A model generated the notes under the pieces. The model had not been told where the DNA came from and made no database searches. It was given only the letters and a program-made list of their open reading frames with translations. The translations under genes and the position numbers were made by a program. 64,000 nt of DNA. Source: Chloroflexota bacterium (GTDB taxonomy: Bacteria; Chloroflexota; Limnocylindria; QHBO01). The stretch is taken from the NCBI GenBank assembly GCA_038040195.1, contig JBBPIR010000003.1, positions 79,531-143,530 on the forward strand. The letters run 5' to 3'. Positions 56,820 through 64,000 of the stretch are shown here, piece by piece. Position 1 is the first letter of the stretch. Each line of letters begins with the position of its first letter.

Positions 56820-57530
56820 TTAACCGACGCCTGCCTTCGCGACGTCGCCGATGATCTGCGCCAGCTCCTGCGGGCGGGACCACATCGGCCAATGGCTGGT
56901 CGGCAGGTCGACCCAGGTCGCGTTGCGGAGCTCGGGGATGCCGGCGAGAAATGCCCAGTCGGGATGCTCCTTGGCGTAGGCCTGGTATTGCGCGGCGCTG
57001 AACCCCGTGCAGATCAGAGTGCTCGGGATGTCGCGCCGCGCGTCGTTGGTCAGCTCGTAGCTCTCCCGCACGACGCCGCCGGGGACCGGAACTGCCCGCT
57101 GGCGGAACGTCTCCTTCTGCTCCTCGCTGAGCCCGTCGAGGTTCTCTTCCTCCTCGATCTCCTTCCAGACCATCGGCTTCTCGACACCCTTGAAGTCCGG
57201 GTCCAGCGGTGCGAGTCCCGGTGCCGTGTCGACGTACACCATCGCCGCGATCAGCTCGGGGACCCGGTCGCTCGCGGCGTAGCCGGAAAACCCCGACGCG
57301 CTGTGGACGGCGAGCACGACGGGGGCGTCCGCCGCCCGTGCCGCGTCGCAGATGGCGTCGACGTGATCCGAGAAGGTGATTCCAGATCGGTCCGTATCGG
57401 CCGATTCGAGTCCGGGGAGCGTCAACGCGGTGACGTCATGGCCGTCAGCCCGCAACGCGGCGGCGACCTCGTCCCACGCCCACGCGCCGAGCCAGAACCC
57501 GGGAACCAGGATGATCGGCGCGGTAGTCAT
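56820..57530 (-). CDS. Alpha/beta hydrolase, esterase/hydroxynitrile-lyase-like
   Basis: 236 residues. ILVPGFWLGAWAWDEVAAAL forms the oxyanion strand-turn. The nucleophile is VLAVHSASGFSG and the histidine is in LPTSHWPMW. The helical cap carries an acidic segment (KEIEEEENLDGLSEEQKETF). It resembles small esterases of the salicylate-binding-protein/MenH-like group. TAGAGT lies 6 bases before the ATG on the minus strand. Confidence 0.82.
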   Translation of the reverse strand: MTTAPIILVPGFWLGAWAWDEVAAALRADGHDVTALTLPGLESADTDRSGITFSDHVDAICDAARAADAPVVLAVHSASGFSGYAASDRVPELIAAMVYVDTAPGLAPLDPDFKGVEKPMVWKEIEEEENLDGLSEEQKETFRQRAVPVPGGVVRESYELTNDARRDIPSTLICTGFSAAQYQAYAKEHPDWAFLAGIPELRNATWVDLPTSHWPMWSRPQELAQIIGDVAKAGVG

Positions 57531-57536
57531 TGCTCG

Positions 57537-57542
57537 ACTCTA
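57537..57542 (-). promoter_or_regulatory. -10 element of the esterase gene
   Basis: On the minus strand TAGAGT ends 6 bases before the ATG at 57530, overlapping the end of the next upstream gene; leaderless start inferred. Confidence 0.4.
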
Positions 57543-58367
57543 CGGGCGGGCACCGACATCGCGCAGGAAGTCCAGCACCAGCCGGGTGAACCGCTCGGGC
57601 TGCTCGAGGTTCAGCATGTGGGCGGCGCCCTCGAAGATCTCGAACCGGGAGCCCGGCACCGCATCGGCCAGGATGCGGCCGGAGGCATTGGTATAGGCCT
57701 CGTCCAGCGCACCGATGACGACCAGCACCGGCATGGTCAGCTGATCCAGGCGCTCGTCGGCCGGTGGGTCAAGGCGCTGGGGAATTCCCTCCTCCTTTTC
57801 GGCGGCATAGGTGGTGAGGATCCAGTCGTGCATCGACGCCCGAGCCGACGCATTCAGCCGACCGTCGGGCTGATCCGGGCCGTCGCCCCAGAACGCAGTC
57901 TCGAGGTCCGCCAGACGCGTCCAGTCCTTAGCCTCCAGCGCCTCTTCGGTCGCCTTGTCCAAGGCCTCGCCCGGTGCGAGAGCCTCTGCCGGCAGATCCG
58001 GCTCGCCGGCCCCGCTGGCGACCACGATCAGGCTGGTTACGCGCTCCGGGTGCGTCACGGTGAAGTTCAGGGCGATCGACCCCGAGCGCGAGGTGCCGAG
58101 GAGATGGGTCTCCTGCACGCCAAGGTAGTCGAGCACCTGCCCCAGATCGCCGTGGTTCGAGAACTCGACGTGCTCGCTCTCGCTGCGGCCATATCCACGC
58201 GTGTCGTACCGGATGACCCGGTACCGCTCCGCGAACGCGGGGACATGAGGGTCCCACTGCCGCAGGTTCGCCACTCCCGCATGAAGCAGGACCAGCGGCG
58301 GGCCCTCGCCGGACTCCTCGTAGTACAGCCGACCGCCGCTGACGGGGATGAAGCCGCTCTCGCTCAT
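57540..58367 (-). CDS. Alpha/beta hydrolase (proline-iminopeptidase/haloperoxidase-like)
   Basis: 275 residues from ATG 58367 (MSESGFIPVSGGRLYYEESG). HG-type oxyanion motif is LVLLHAGVANLRQW, followed by VIRYDTRGYGRSE. The nucleophile elbow is LLGTSRSGSIALNF, the acid region MPVLVVIGALDEAY and the histidine in FEGAAHMLNLEQPERF. A typical small hydrolase of unknown substrate. TAAGAT lies 7 bases before the ATG. The frame open further upstream is antisense to the divergent gene. Confidence 0.85.
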   Translation of the reverse strand: MSESGFIPVSGGRLYYEESGEGPPLVLLHAGVANLRQWDPHVPAFAERYRVIRYDTRGYGRSESEHVEFSNHGDLGQVLDYLGVQETHLLGTSRSGSIALNFTVTHPERVTSLIVVASGAGEPDLPAEALAPGEALDKATEEALEAKDWTRLADLETAFWGDGPDQPDGRLNASARASMHDWILTTYAAEKEEGIPQRLDPPADERLDQLTMPVLVVIGALDEAYTNASGRILADAVPGSRFEIFEGAAHMLNLEQPERFTRLVLDFLRDVGARP

Positions 58368-58374
58368 GCCGCCG

Positions 58375-58380
58375 ATCTTA
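58375..58380 (-). promoter_or_regulatory. -10 element of the minus-strand hydrolase
   Basis: Minus-strand TAAGAT ends 7 bases before ATG 58367. Only 5 bp separate it from the opposing -10 at 58386-58391. Confidence 0.4.
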
Positions 58381-58385
58381 CCGAC

Positions 58386-58391
58386 TAGACT
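58386..58391 (+). promoter_or_regulatory. -10 element of the VOC-like/two-component operon
   Basis: TAGACT ends 9 bases before ATG 58401. Confidence 0.4.
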
Positions 58392-58400
58392 GCGGAGCCG

Positions 58401-58991
58401 ATGGTCGAGATCAGCCACGTCCATCTCCTGGTCGCCGACCTGCCGGGCCTCAGCCGGCTCTTCCGGGAGGGTGGCGCGCAGCTCTTCCCACAATGGCTGT
58501 CGACCGACTACGTCGGTGAGCCGCGCATCGCGTGGTGGGGCATGCGCGGCGTCCCCATCGAAGCGCTCGAACCGCCGAAGGACGCCGCCCGGCGCGGCCT
58601 CTGGCCACGGCAATTCGACGACTGGACCGAGCCGCCGCGCGGGCTGGTGCTGGCAACGGTAGACGCGGAGCGCGCCGCAACCGACTTGGCCGCTGTCATC
58701 GGGGCGAATGAGGGCTGGTGGGAGGTCGGGGAAGACGCTGAGCTCGGTGCCACCTGCCGGCGGGTGACGGTTGGCCGCAGTGTCCTCGTCCTGGCCGAGC
58801 CGTCCTCGGAGGGCTATGCCGCCGCCTGCCTGGCACGATTCGGTGAGGGACCGATTGCGGTGGCCCTTGACGGCACAACAGCCGGGGGTCGTCCCGTGTC
58901 GGCTAACCCGGTTACCGACAGCCCGGCCACCTACGTCCGGTTAGGTCCCGGCACGGCGCCCACCTTCATCTTCCTCCCCGCCAGGGGCTGA
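58401..58991 (+). CDS. Glyoxalase/VOC-like protein
   Basis: 196 residues. MVEISHVHLLVADLPGLSRL and the second half (GPIAVALDGTTAGGRPVSAN) have the beta-alpha-beta-beta-beta style of vicinal-oxygen-chelate proteins related to a glyoxalase-like domain. Metal residues are not clear. It overlaps the histidine kinase start by one base, so it may be linked to the signalling pair. The call is tentative. Confidence 0.5.
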   Translation: MVEISHVHLLVADLPGLSRLFREGGAQLFPQWLSTDYVGEPRIAWWGMRGVPIEALEPPKDAARRGLWPRQFDDWTEPPRGLVLATVDAERAATDLAAVIGANEGWWEVGEDAELGATCRRVTVGRSVLVLAEPSSEGYAAACLARFGEGPIAVALDGTTAGGRPVSANPVTDSPATYVRLGPGTAPTFIFLPARG

Positions 58992-60496
58992 TGGCCGAGC
59001 GGCGCAGCGAGCTCGCCATTGCCCTGGTGCCCGTGGCGCTGGCCATCGCGACGCTCCTGATCCTGCTCAACCCAGCCATCGCCCCCGCCATCGTCAGTCC
59101 CCGGCTGGCCCTGGCAATTGACGCCACGGCGACCCTGGTCGCGGTGGCGGTCGCCGCCCTGGCATGGGTCCATTTCCAGGAAGGACCGGACCCGGCGGCC
59201 CTGGTTCGGGCCAGCGCCTTCCTGGTCTTCGCCGCGGTGAACGCGCTCTTCGTGCTGGTCACGGTGGCCGGATTCGAACAAGCCTTCGGCCTGTCCCTCG
59301 AGGCGCCCGGCCAACTGCCCCTGTGGGGGGTGGTCCTGGGCCGGGCGGTGGCCGCCGGTCTCCTGGTGGTGGCGGGCCTGGCTGCCCTTCGGCGCCTCGT
59401 GATCGAGCGATTCCCCTCGGCGCTCTTGCTTTGGCTGCCGGCCCTCCTGGTCACTGGGGCCGTCGTGGTCGCAGCCACCGTTCAGCCGTCGCTACCGACC
59501 CTGCTCGACCCGGAGGCCCTGGCCCGGCTGAGAACGGATCCCGCCGCGCGGCTGCTGGCCGCCGGCAGCCCGTTGCTGGTGACGCTCCAGGTCGTGATTG
59601 GTCTCGGCTTCCTGTGGGCGGCGGCGCTGGCCTACCAGGTCTATCGCCGGGATCGGCGCGGCATCGACGCCTTCCTGGCCGTGGGTCTGATGGTGGCCGC
59701 ATTCAGCCAGATCCATTTCGCCATCCATCCTGGCACCTACGCCACCCTGATCACGACCGGCGACCTGCTGAGGGTCGCCTTCTACGCGCTGCTGCTGGTG
59801 GCGCTGGCCGCCGAAAGCCGGGGTGACGTCAGGGCCTTGAGGCGTGCCAACGAGGAGATCGTCCGTCTGCGCGAAATCGACCTGGCGCGGGCCACCGTGG
59901 AGGAGCGCGCTCGCCTCGCGCGGGAGATCCACGACGGTATGTCGCAGGAGCTGTGGTACGCCAAGCTGAAGCAGGGACGGCTCCTGCTGGGGTCGGGCTT
60001 GCCCGAGGAGGCACGGCGCTTGGCGGAAGAGGTGGCCCATGCGATCGAATCGGCCCTGGCCGAGGCACGCCAGGCGATCATGGCCCTGCGCCCGGCGGAG
60101 GGCACGACCTTCACCCAGGTCCTCGAGCGCTACGTGGAGGACTTCGCGGACCGGTTCGGGATCCCGGCCGATTGTGTGTGCGACCCTGCCCTCGAGCAGC
60201 TGCCGGCCCGCGCCCAGGCCGAGATGCTGCGGATCGTGCAGGAGGCGTTGAACAACGCCCGCAAGCACGCCGATGCCACGCGGGTCCACGTAGAAGGGTC
60301 GGCCGGACCGTCCGGGCTACGCCTCACGATCGCCGACAACGGGCACGGCTTCAACGTCGATCAGCCGACGACGGGCTATGGTTTGGGGAGCATGCGGGAG
60401 CGAGCGGCACTCATCGGGGCCACTATCCAGATCGAGTCGCAGGCGCAAGGTGGGACGCGGGTCGTGGTCGAGCTGCCGTCCCTTGGTGGAGGCTGA
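58991..60496 (+). CDS. NarL-type membrane sensor histidine kinase
   Basis: 501 residues. The N-terminal 270 contain about seven or eight hydrophobic segments with no large external loop, so sensing is probably within the membrane. A coiled-coil linker (RALRRANEEIVRLREIDLAR) leads to the HisKA_3 box EIHDGMSQELWYAKLK, with the phosphorylated histidine. The HATPase has EALNNARKHADAT, TIADNGHGFN and GYGLGSMRERAALIGA. It overlaps the response regulator by one base. Confidence 0.92.
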   Translation: MAERRSELAIALVPVALAIATLLILLNPAIAPAIVSPRLALAIDATATLVAVAVAALAWVHFQEGPDPAALVRASAFLVFAAVNALFVLVTVAGFEQAFGLSLEAPGQLPLWGVVLGRAVAAGLLVVAGLAALRRLVIERFPSALLLWLPALLVTGAVVVAATVQPSLPTLLDPEALARLRTDPAARLLAAGSPLLVTLQVVIGLGFLWAAALAYQVYRRDRRGIDAFLAVGLMVAAFSQIHFAIHPGTYATLITTGDLLRVAFYALLLVALAAESRGDVRALRRANEEIVRLREIDLARATVEERARLAREIHDGMSQELWYAKLKQGRLLLGSGLPEEARRLAEEVAHAIESALAEARQAIMALRPAEGTTFTQVLERYVEDFADRFGIPADCVCDPALEQLPARAQAEMLRIVQEALNNARKHADATRVHVEGSAGPSGLRLTIADNGHGFNVDQPTTGYGLGSMRERAALIGATIQIESQAQGGTRVVVELPSLGGG

Positions 60497-61179
60497 TGGC
60501 CACGCCCACCGGGGCGCTGCGCCCGCTGCGCGTGATGCTGGTGGATGACCACGCCCTGGTCCGCTCCGCGGTTCGCCAGGCGCTGACCGCGCCGGATATC
60601 GAGGTGGTCGGCGAGGCGGCGACCGCCGAGGAGACTCTGGTCATGGCGCCCAAGCTGCGTCCTGACGTGCTCCTGCTGGACATCAATCTGCCGGGGACCG
60701 ATGGATTGCGTCTGCTCCGCGAGCTGGCGCCTCGACTGCCCGACACGCGGATCGTGATGTTGACCGTCTCCGACAGCCGGCGCGACCTGGTCGAGGCGAT
60801 GCGCCAAGGGGCGGCTGGGTACGTGACCAAGGACCTCAGTCCCGATGCGCTCCAGCGTGCGGTGCGAGGCGTGCGCTCCGGGGAGCTGCCCATGTCGCGC
60901 GCGATGGCCGCGGAGGTGGTGCGACACCTGGCGACTGGGACCGGCCGCGGCACCACACCGGTTGAGGGTGAGCTCCTGCCCGGGTTGAGCGACCGCGAGG
61001 CGGAGGTGCTGGGTCATCTGGCCGAGGGTCTGACGGACCGGGAGATCGCCGAGCGTCTGGGCATTTCGCCCCGCACGGTCGAAACCCATGTCGGGAGCAT
61101 CCTCCACAAGCTCGGAGTGCGGAATCGGGCCCAGGCAGCGACCCGCTATCGGGAGGCGCTGGACCCAGGGGGGCGCTAG
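60496..61179 (+). CDS. NarL/FixJ-family response regulator
   Basis: 227 residues. The receiver has VDDHALVRSAVRQAL, the phospho-acceptor in VLLLDINLPGTDGLRLL and the lysine in GYVTKDLSPDAL. The LuxR-type HTH begins LSDREAEVLGHLAEGLTDRE and continues RLGISPRTVETHVGSILHKL. ATG 60496 overlaps the kinase stop. Target genes are unknown. Its 3' end overlaps the convergent gene by four bases. Confidence 0.94.
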   Translation: MATPTGALRPLRVMLVDDHALVRSAVRQALTAPDIEVVGEAATAEETLVMAPKLRPDVLLLDINLPGTDGLRLLRELAPRLPDTRIVMLTVSDSRRDLVEAMRQGAAGYVTKDLSPDALQRAVRGVRSGELPMSRAMAAEVVRHLATGTGRGTTPVEGELLPGLSDREAEVLGHLAEGLTDREIAERLGISPRTVETHVGSILHKLGVRNRAQAATRYREALDPGGR

Positions 61180-61691
61180 CCGGCTGGCTGACTGGCGGGC
61201 TGGCCGCTGGCTGCGATGCCCTGCTCCGCGGCCTCGCCGACCCGCGTGGCCACCAGAGCGGCGGCGATCTGCACCCGAAGGAGACGCGGCCGATCGGTGT
61301 CGATGGCCAGGTGGGTGCCGTCATGGAGACGAACCAGGAGTAGCCGCTCGAGGGCAACCGCCATCTCCTCGATCTCGCCCAGCGGGATGCTGGTGGCGTC
61401 GGTCCCGACATGCACCAGGCGCTCCGACGAGAGGTACAGGGTGCCGGCCTGCGGAAGCGGCTCGGGGGCGTCGATCAGCGTGCGCTCCAGCAGCGCGTTT
61501 TCCCGAGAGGCGTGGAGGACTTCCCCGGGGAGCGCCAGCGGCGCAAATCCGGCCTCGGGCTCAACAACCGGCAATCCATCGGTCTGGTACCGACGACGGG
61601 CTTCGTCAGAGGCCGCCTCGTCCTCGGTGACCCGGGTGGCGATCGCCCGCGCATCGCGGAGCGCGGCCGACTCGGGCTGGGGACCTTCCAT
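61176..61691 (-). CDS. Conserved hypothetical protein (GRAM/PH-like)
   Basis: 171 residues. The centre (GEVLHASRENALLERTLIDA, then TLYLSSERLVHVG, then IPLGEIEEMAVALERLLLVR) has the strand pattern of GRAM/PH-like domains, with LYLSSERLV resembling 'LYLTNKRLI' segments of that fold. This is a weak structural guess. The C-terminus is Gln/Pro/Ala-rich. The ATG lies 8 bases after minus-strand TACACT, while CTCCC before it gives no ribosome site. Confidence 0.55.
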   Translation of the reverse strand: MEGPQPESAALRDARAIATRVTEDEAASDEARRRYQTDGLPVVEPEAGFAPLALPGEVLHASRENALLERTLIDAPEPLPQAGTLYLSSERLVHVGTDATSIPLGEIEEMAVALERLLLVRLHDGTHLAIDTDRPRLLRVQIAAALVATRVGEAAEQGIAASGQPASQPAG

Positions 61692-61699
61692 GGGAGGCG

Positions 61700-61705
61700 A
61701 GTGTA
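61700..61705 (-). promoter_or_regulatory. -10 element of the GRAM-like gene
   Basis: Minus-strand TACACT ends 8 bases before the ATG at 61691. Confidence 0.35.
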
Positions 61706-61938
61706 CGGTGCGTTAGGCGTCACTTCATCGGTATCGCGCTCGGGACTTGTACGGAATGGGCCCTCCGTATCCGCAGGCCGCGATCCGTGGCTCGCTCCGT
61801 ACCGTCACGGATGGCCACCTTCGCGTGAGCGTCTAGCCTGACGCTCTGCCGGCTGCGCCCCGGTGCCCTGGGGCGCGTCTGCCGGCCGGACGGAAGGTGC
61901 CTGTGCCCATCGCTCCCGGTTCTGCCGCCCACCGAGGT
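61706..61938 (+). other. Upstream region of the protease gene
   Basis: About 230 bases without a gene. A hairpin GCGCCCC/GGGGCGC with an 8-base loop (near 61854-61878) is the only clear structure. No known riboswitch was recognised and no strong promoter pair is visible. Confidence 0.35.
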
Positions 61939-64000
61939 ATGAAGACCTGGCTCACCCTGGTTCAGGTCTTCGTATTCGTTTTCTCCGCGATGGCGCCCGC
62001 GGCGGCTCTGGCGGGGGACCCGACCCCGACCGAAAGCCCAACACCTGAGGCCACAGCCAGCCCGGAGCCATCGCAGGAGCCCACCGCTGCACCGGAGCCG
62101 ACGGCCGAGCCGACGCCTGAGGCGACCTCCACCCCTGAACCGTCCATTGAGCCGGCTACGCCTCCGCCAACGACGTTCGCCGAGCCCTCACCCGACCCGA
62201 TACCCGACCCAACGCCGCCTCCGCCTCCGCCGAGCGCCGAGACCGTCACCTTTATCGTCACCTTCGCACCTGGTGGTGACCCTGTCGCCCAGGCCCTCCT
62301 TCTCGGTGCCGTCGGGGCTCAGGCCGGAGGCTCGATCCCTGAGCTGGGGATGCAGGTGGTGGACCTTCCCGAGGAGACCTTCCTTTCAGGGCTTGACGCG
62401 CTGCGTGCCTCCCCACTCGTGGAACGGGTCGACATCGACCGCACCCGTGCGGTAACCGCGGCCCCGAATGACACCGCGTATCCGATCCAGTGGGCCCTCC
62501 CGCAGATCGGGTGGGACCAGCTCTTCGGCTCGGTGACTCCGGCCGGCACCGCGACCGTCGCCATCCTCGACACCGGGGTGGATGCCAGTCATCCGGACCT
62601 CGACGAAATCCTCGTCCCGGGCGCTTCCATCCTCGCCGGCTCGAGCTGGTCATCCGATCCCAACGGTCACGGCACCTGGATGACCGGCATCGTCGCCGCC
62701 GAGGCCGATAACGCCTACGGCATGGCCGGCGTTGGCTACGCGGGCGTATCGGTCATGCCGGTGGTGGTCCTGGGAGCCGATGGCACCGGTCAGGACAGCG
62801 ACATCATCGCCGGCGTGGTCTGGGCCGCCAACCAGGGCGCCGACGTCATCCTTATGGCCTTCAGCAACCCCGGCTACTCGCCGGCCCTTCAGATTGCGCT
62901 GGACTACGCCTGGGCGCAGGGGGCCGTTCTGGTCGCCGCCACCGGCAATGACGCCTCGTCGTCGGTCACCTACCCGGCCGGCGATCGAGGCGTCATCGGA
63001 GTCGCGGCCACTGACCAGACCGATGCGCTGGCTTCGTTCTCCAACTGGGGCGAGGCGGCCTTCTTGGCCGCTCCCGGCGTCGACATCCAGGCCAGCGAGC
63101 CGGGTGGGACGCGCGCGACGATCTCCGGAACCTCTGCGGCGGCTGCCCATGTCGCCGGTGCGGCGGCGCTGCTCAAGGCCAACGAGCCATTCCTGACGAA
63201 CGGCGTCATCGTTTCGCGTCTCGGCCGAAATGCCGATCCGGCCGGCGACCCCGCCGCCAGTGGCAACGGCCGCCTCAACCTGCTCCGCGCCATGGCTGAC
63301 ACCTCCACCGATTCGGTCCAGCCGGCGGGCGCTGCCCCCGTCGGCTCCGGCGGCCCACTCGTCGGCCCATATGTTGCCGCGGCGAACGGCACCGTGTCAG
63401 GTACTGTCACCAGTTCAGTTGCACCGTTCGCGGCAATCGATGGGGCGACGGTCACCGTCACCTGTTCCTCGCCTGGATGCTCGAGCGACCCTGCCACTGG
63501 AACGACGAACGGCAGCGGCCAGTACTCGATCTCGATCAACTGGTCCAACGGGACGCGCTCCGGCACCGCTGTGGCATCCAAGGCAGGCTTCACGTCGGGA
63601 AGCGCTTCATGGGGGCCAATCGGCAACACGGAGACGGCGTCAAACGTCAACATTGCCCTCACGCCCTCGAACGACGCGCCGACCTGCACCGACCCGCAGA
63701 GCGGCAGCACCGACGAGGACGTCAACCTCCTTGCCAGCGTGGTGTGCAGCGACGTCGACGGCGACTCCCTGACCTACAGCCTGGTGACTGACGCCAGCAA
63801 CGGCAGCGTCACGCTGGCCGCCGACGGCAGCTTCACCTACGACCCCGACCTCAACTTCAACGGCTCCGACAGCTTCACCTTCCAGGCCAGCGACGGCGTG
63901 CTGGACTCGAACATCGCCACCTACGACATCACCGTCACCCCGGTCAACGACGCGCCGACCTGCACCGACCCGCAGAGCGGCAGCACCGACGAGGACGTCA
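61939..64000 (+). CDS. Secreted subtilisin-like serine protease with cadherin-like repeats (3' end outside window)
   Basis: 687 codons visible, open at the window end. A signal peptide covers about residues 1-27 (MKTWLTLVQVFVFVFSAMAP), followed by a Pro/Thr/Glu-rich linker (28-103) and an I9-like propeptide (about 105-165). The S8 catalytic domain has D211 (AILDTGVD), H244 (NGHGTWMTG), oxyanion N337 (ATGND) and S399 (SGTSAAAAHVAG). After a carboxypeptidase-regulatory-like segment, tandem 92-residue VCBS/cadherin-like domains begin (NDAPTCTDPQSGSTDEDV, GSFTYDPDLNFNGSDSF). Probably a large cell-surface or extracellular protease. ATG 61939 follows a GAGG. Confidence 0.9.
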   Translation, partial: MKTWLTLVQVFVFVFSAMAPAAALAGDPTPTESPTPEATASPEPSQEPTAAPEPTAEPTPEATSTPEPSIEPATPPPTTFAEPSPDPIPDPTPPPPPPSAETVTFIVTFAPGGDPVAQALLLGAVGAQAGGSIPELGMQVVDLPEETFLSGLDALRASPLVERVDIDRTRAVTAAPNDTAYPIQWALPQIGWDQLFGSVTPAGTATVAILDTGVDASHPDLDEILVPGASILAGSSWSSDPNGHGTWMTGIVAAEADNAYGMAGVGYAGVSVMPVVVLGADGTGQDSDIIAGVVWAANQGADVILMAFSNPGYSPALQIALDYAWAQGAVLVAATGNDASSSVTYPAGDRGVIGVAATDQTDALASFSNWGEAAFLAAPGVDIQASEPGGTRATISGTSAAAAHVAGAAALLKANEPFLTNGVIVSRLGRNADPAGDPAASGNGRLNLLRAMADTSTDSVQPAGAAPVGSGGPLVGPYVAAANGTVSGTVTSSVAPFAAIDGATVTVTCSSPGCSSDPATGTTNGSGQYSISINWSNGTRSGTAVASKAGFTSGSASWGPIGNTETASNVNIALTPSNDAPTCTDPQSGSTDEDVNLLASVVCSDVDGDSLTYSLVTDASNGSVTLAADGSFTYDPDLNFNGSDSFTFQASDGVLDSNIATYDITVTPVNDAPTCTDPQSGSTDEDV
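63670..64000 (+). repeat. In-gene tandem repeat, 276-bp period
   Basis: Bases 63670-63724 and 63946-64000 are identical over 55 bases at a distance of 276 bp (92 codons). Near-identity at the DNA level points to recent expansion of the cadherin-like domains. More copies are likely beyond the window. Confidence 0.85.

Noticed and set aside
61706-61938. Cyclic-dinucleotide riboswitch before the cell-surface protease
   Set aside because: Such switches often precede wall-acting enzymes, but the conserved cores of the known classes were not found; only one GC hairpin is seen.

Overview
The window is a GC-rich bacterial chromosome segment with densely packed genes, many joined by ATGA or GTGA stop/start overlaps. 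It has no prophage, insertion sequence, CRISPR array or rRNA. The content points to a Chloroflexota-like organism: a dcw cluster with a small basic protein (Sbp) between ftsQ and ftsA, split gcvPA/gcvPB, CIRCE-controlled groESL, large Opp/Dpp transporters, a GGDEF/HD-GYP protein and many genes that look leaderless. Taxonomy is inferred from gene style only; an actinobacterial relative is not excluded.

Layout. Positions 1-4630 are the end of a division/cell-wall cluster (ddl-ftsQ-sbp-ftsA-ftsZ), followed by yggS, yggT and tRNA-Val. 5877-8388 hold an MFS exporter and a GT4 glycosyltransferase. 8700-13675 are a Nudix hydrolase and the complete set of gcvT-H-PA-PB subunits (the L-protein is not seen), followed by an ECF sigma/anti-sigma pair. 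15268-27410 are two consecutive, complete oligopeptide ABC transporters; the second has a substrate-binding protein whose two halves are in swapped order. 27421-30552 carry a two-gene glutamine-dependent NAD synthase, rsmI and ssb. 30553-34145 is an accessory stretch with a decayed duplicate of the ssb 3' end, an SRPBCC protein, a secreted protein and a GT-C glycosyltransferase. 34446-37605 hold a ferredoxin-NADP reductase-like gene, metG and tatD. 37952-40103 are groESL behind a sigma-70 promoter and a CIRCE operator. 40323-44787 carry a lipoprotein flanked by 19-bp repeats, a nuclease-like protein, a sensor-GGDEF-HD-GYP protein broken by a one-base frameshift, and a second lipoprotein. 44812-50457 hold pcrA/uvrD, an RHH protein, a DinB-like protein and ligA. 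50454-55237 hold a methyltransferase, an MFS gene, an alpha/beta hydrolase and gatC/gatA. 55234-61691 hold small-enzyme genes and a NarL-type two-component pair. A subtilisin-like protease with repeat domains runs off the end at 64000.

The most notable observations are the circularly permuted substrate-binding protein (21359-23041), a recurrent TAnnnT -10 element 6-10 bases before start codons (leaderless transcription), an ssb tail duplication whose non-coding part is better conserved than the coding part, a two-copy palindromic intergenic element (47631 and 53603), DnaA-box-like tandem repeats before ftsZ, and a MetRS with a degraded HIGH motif.
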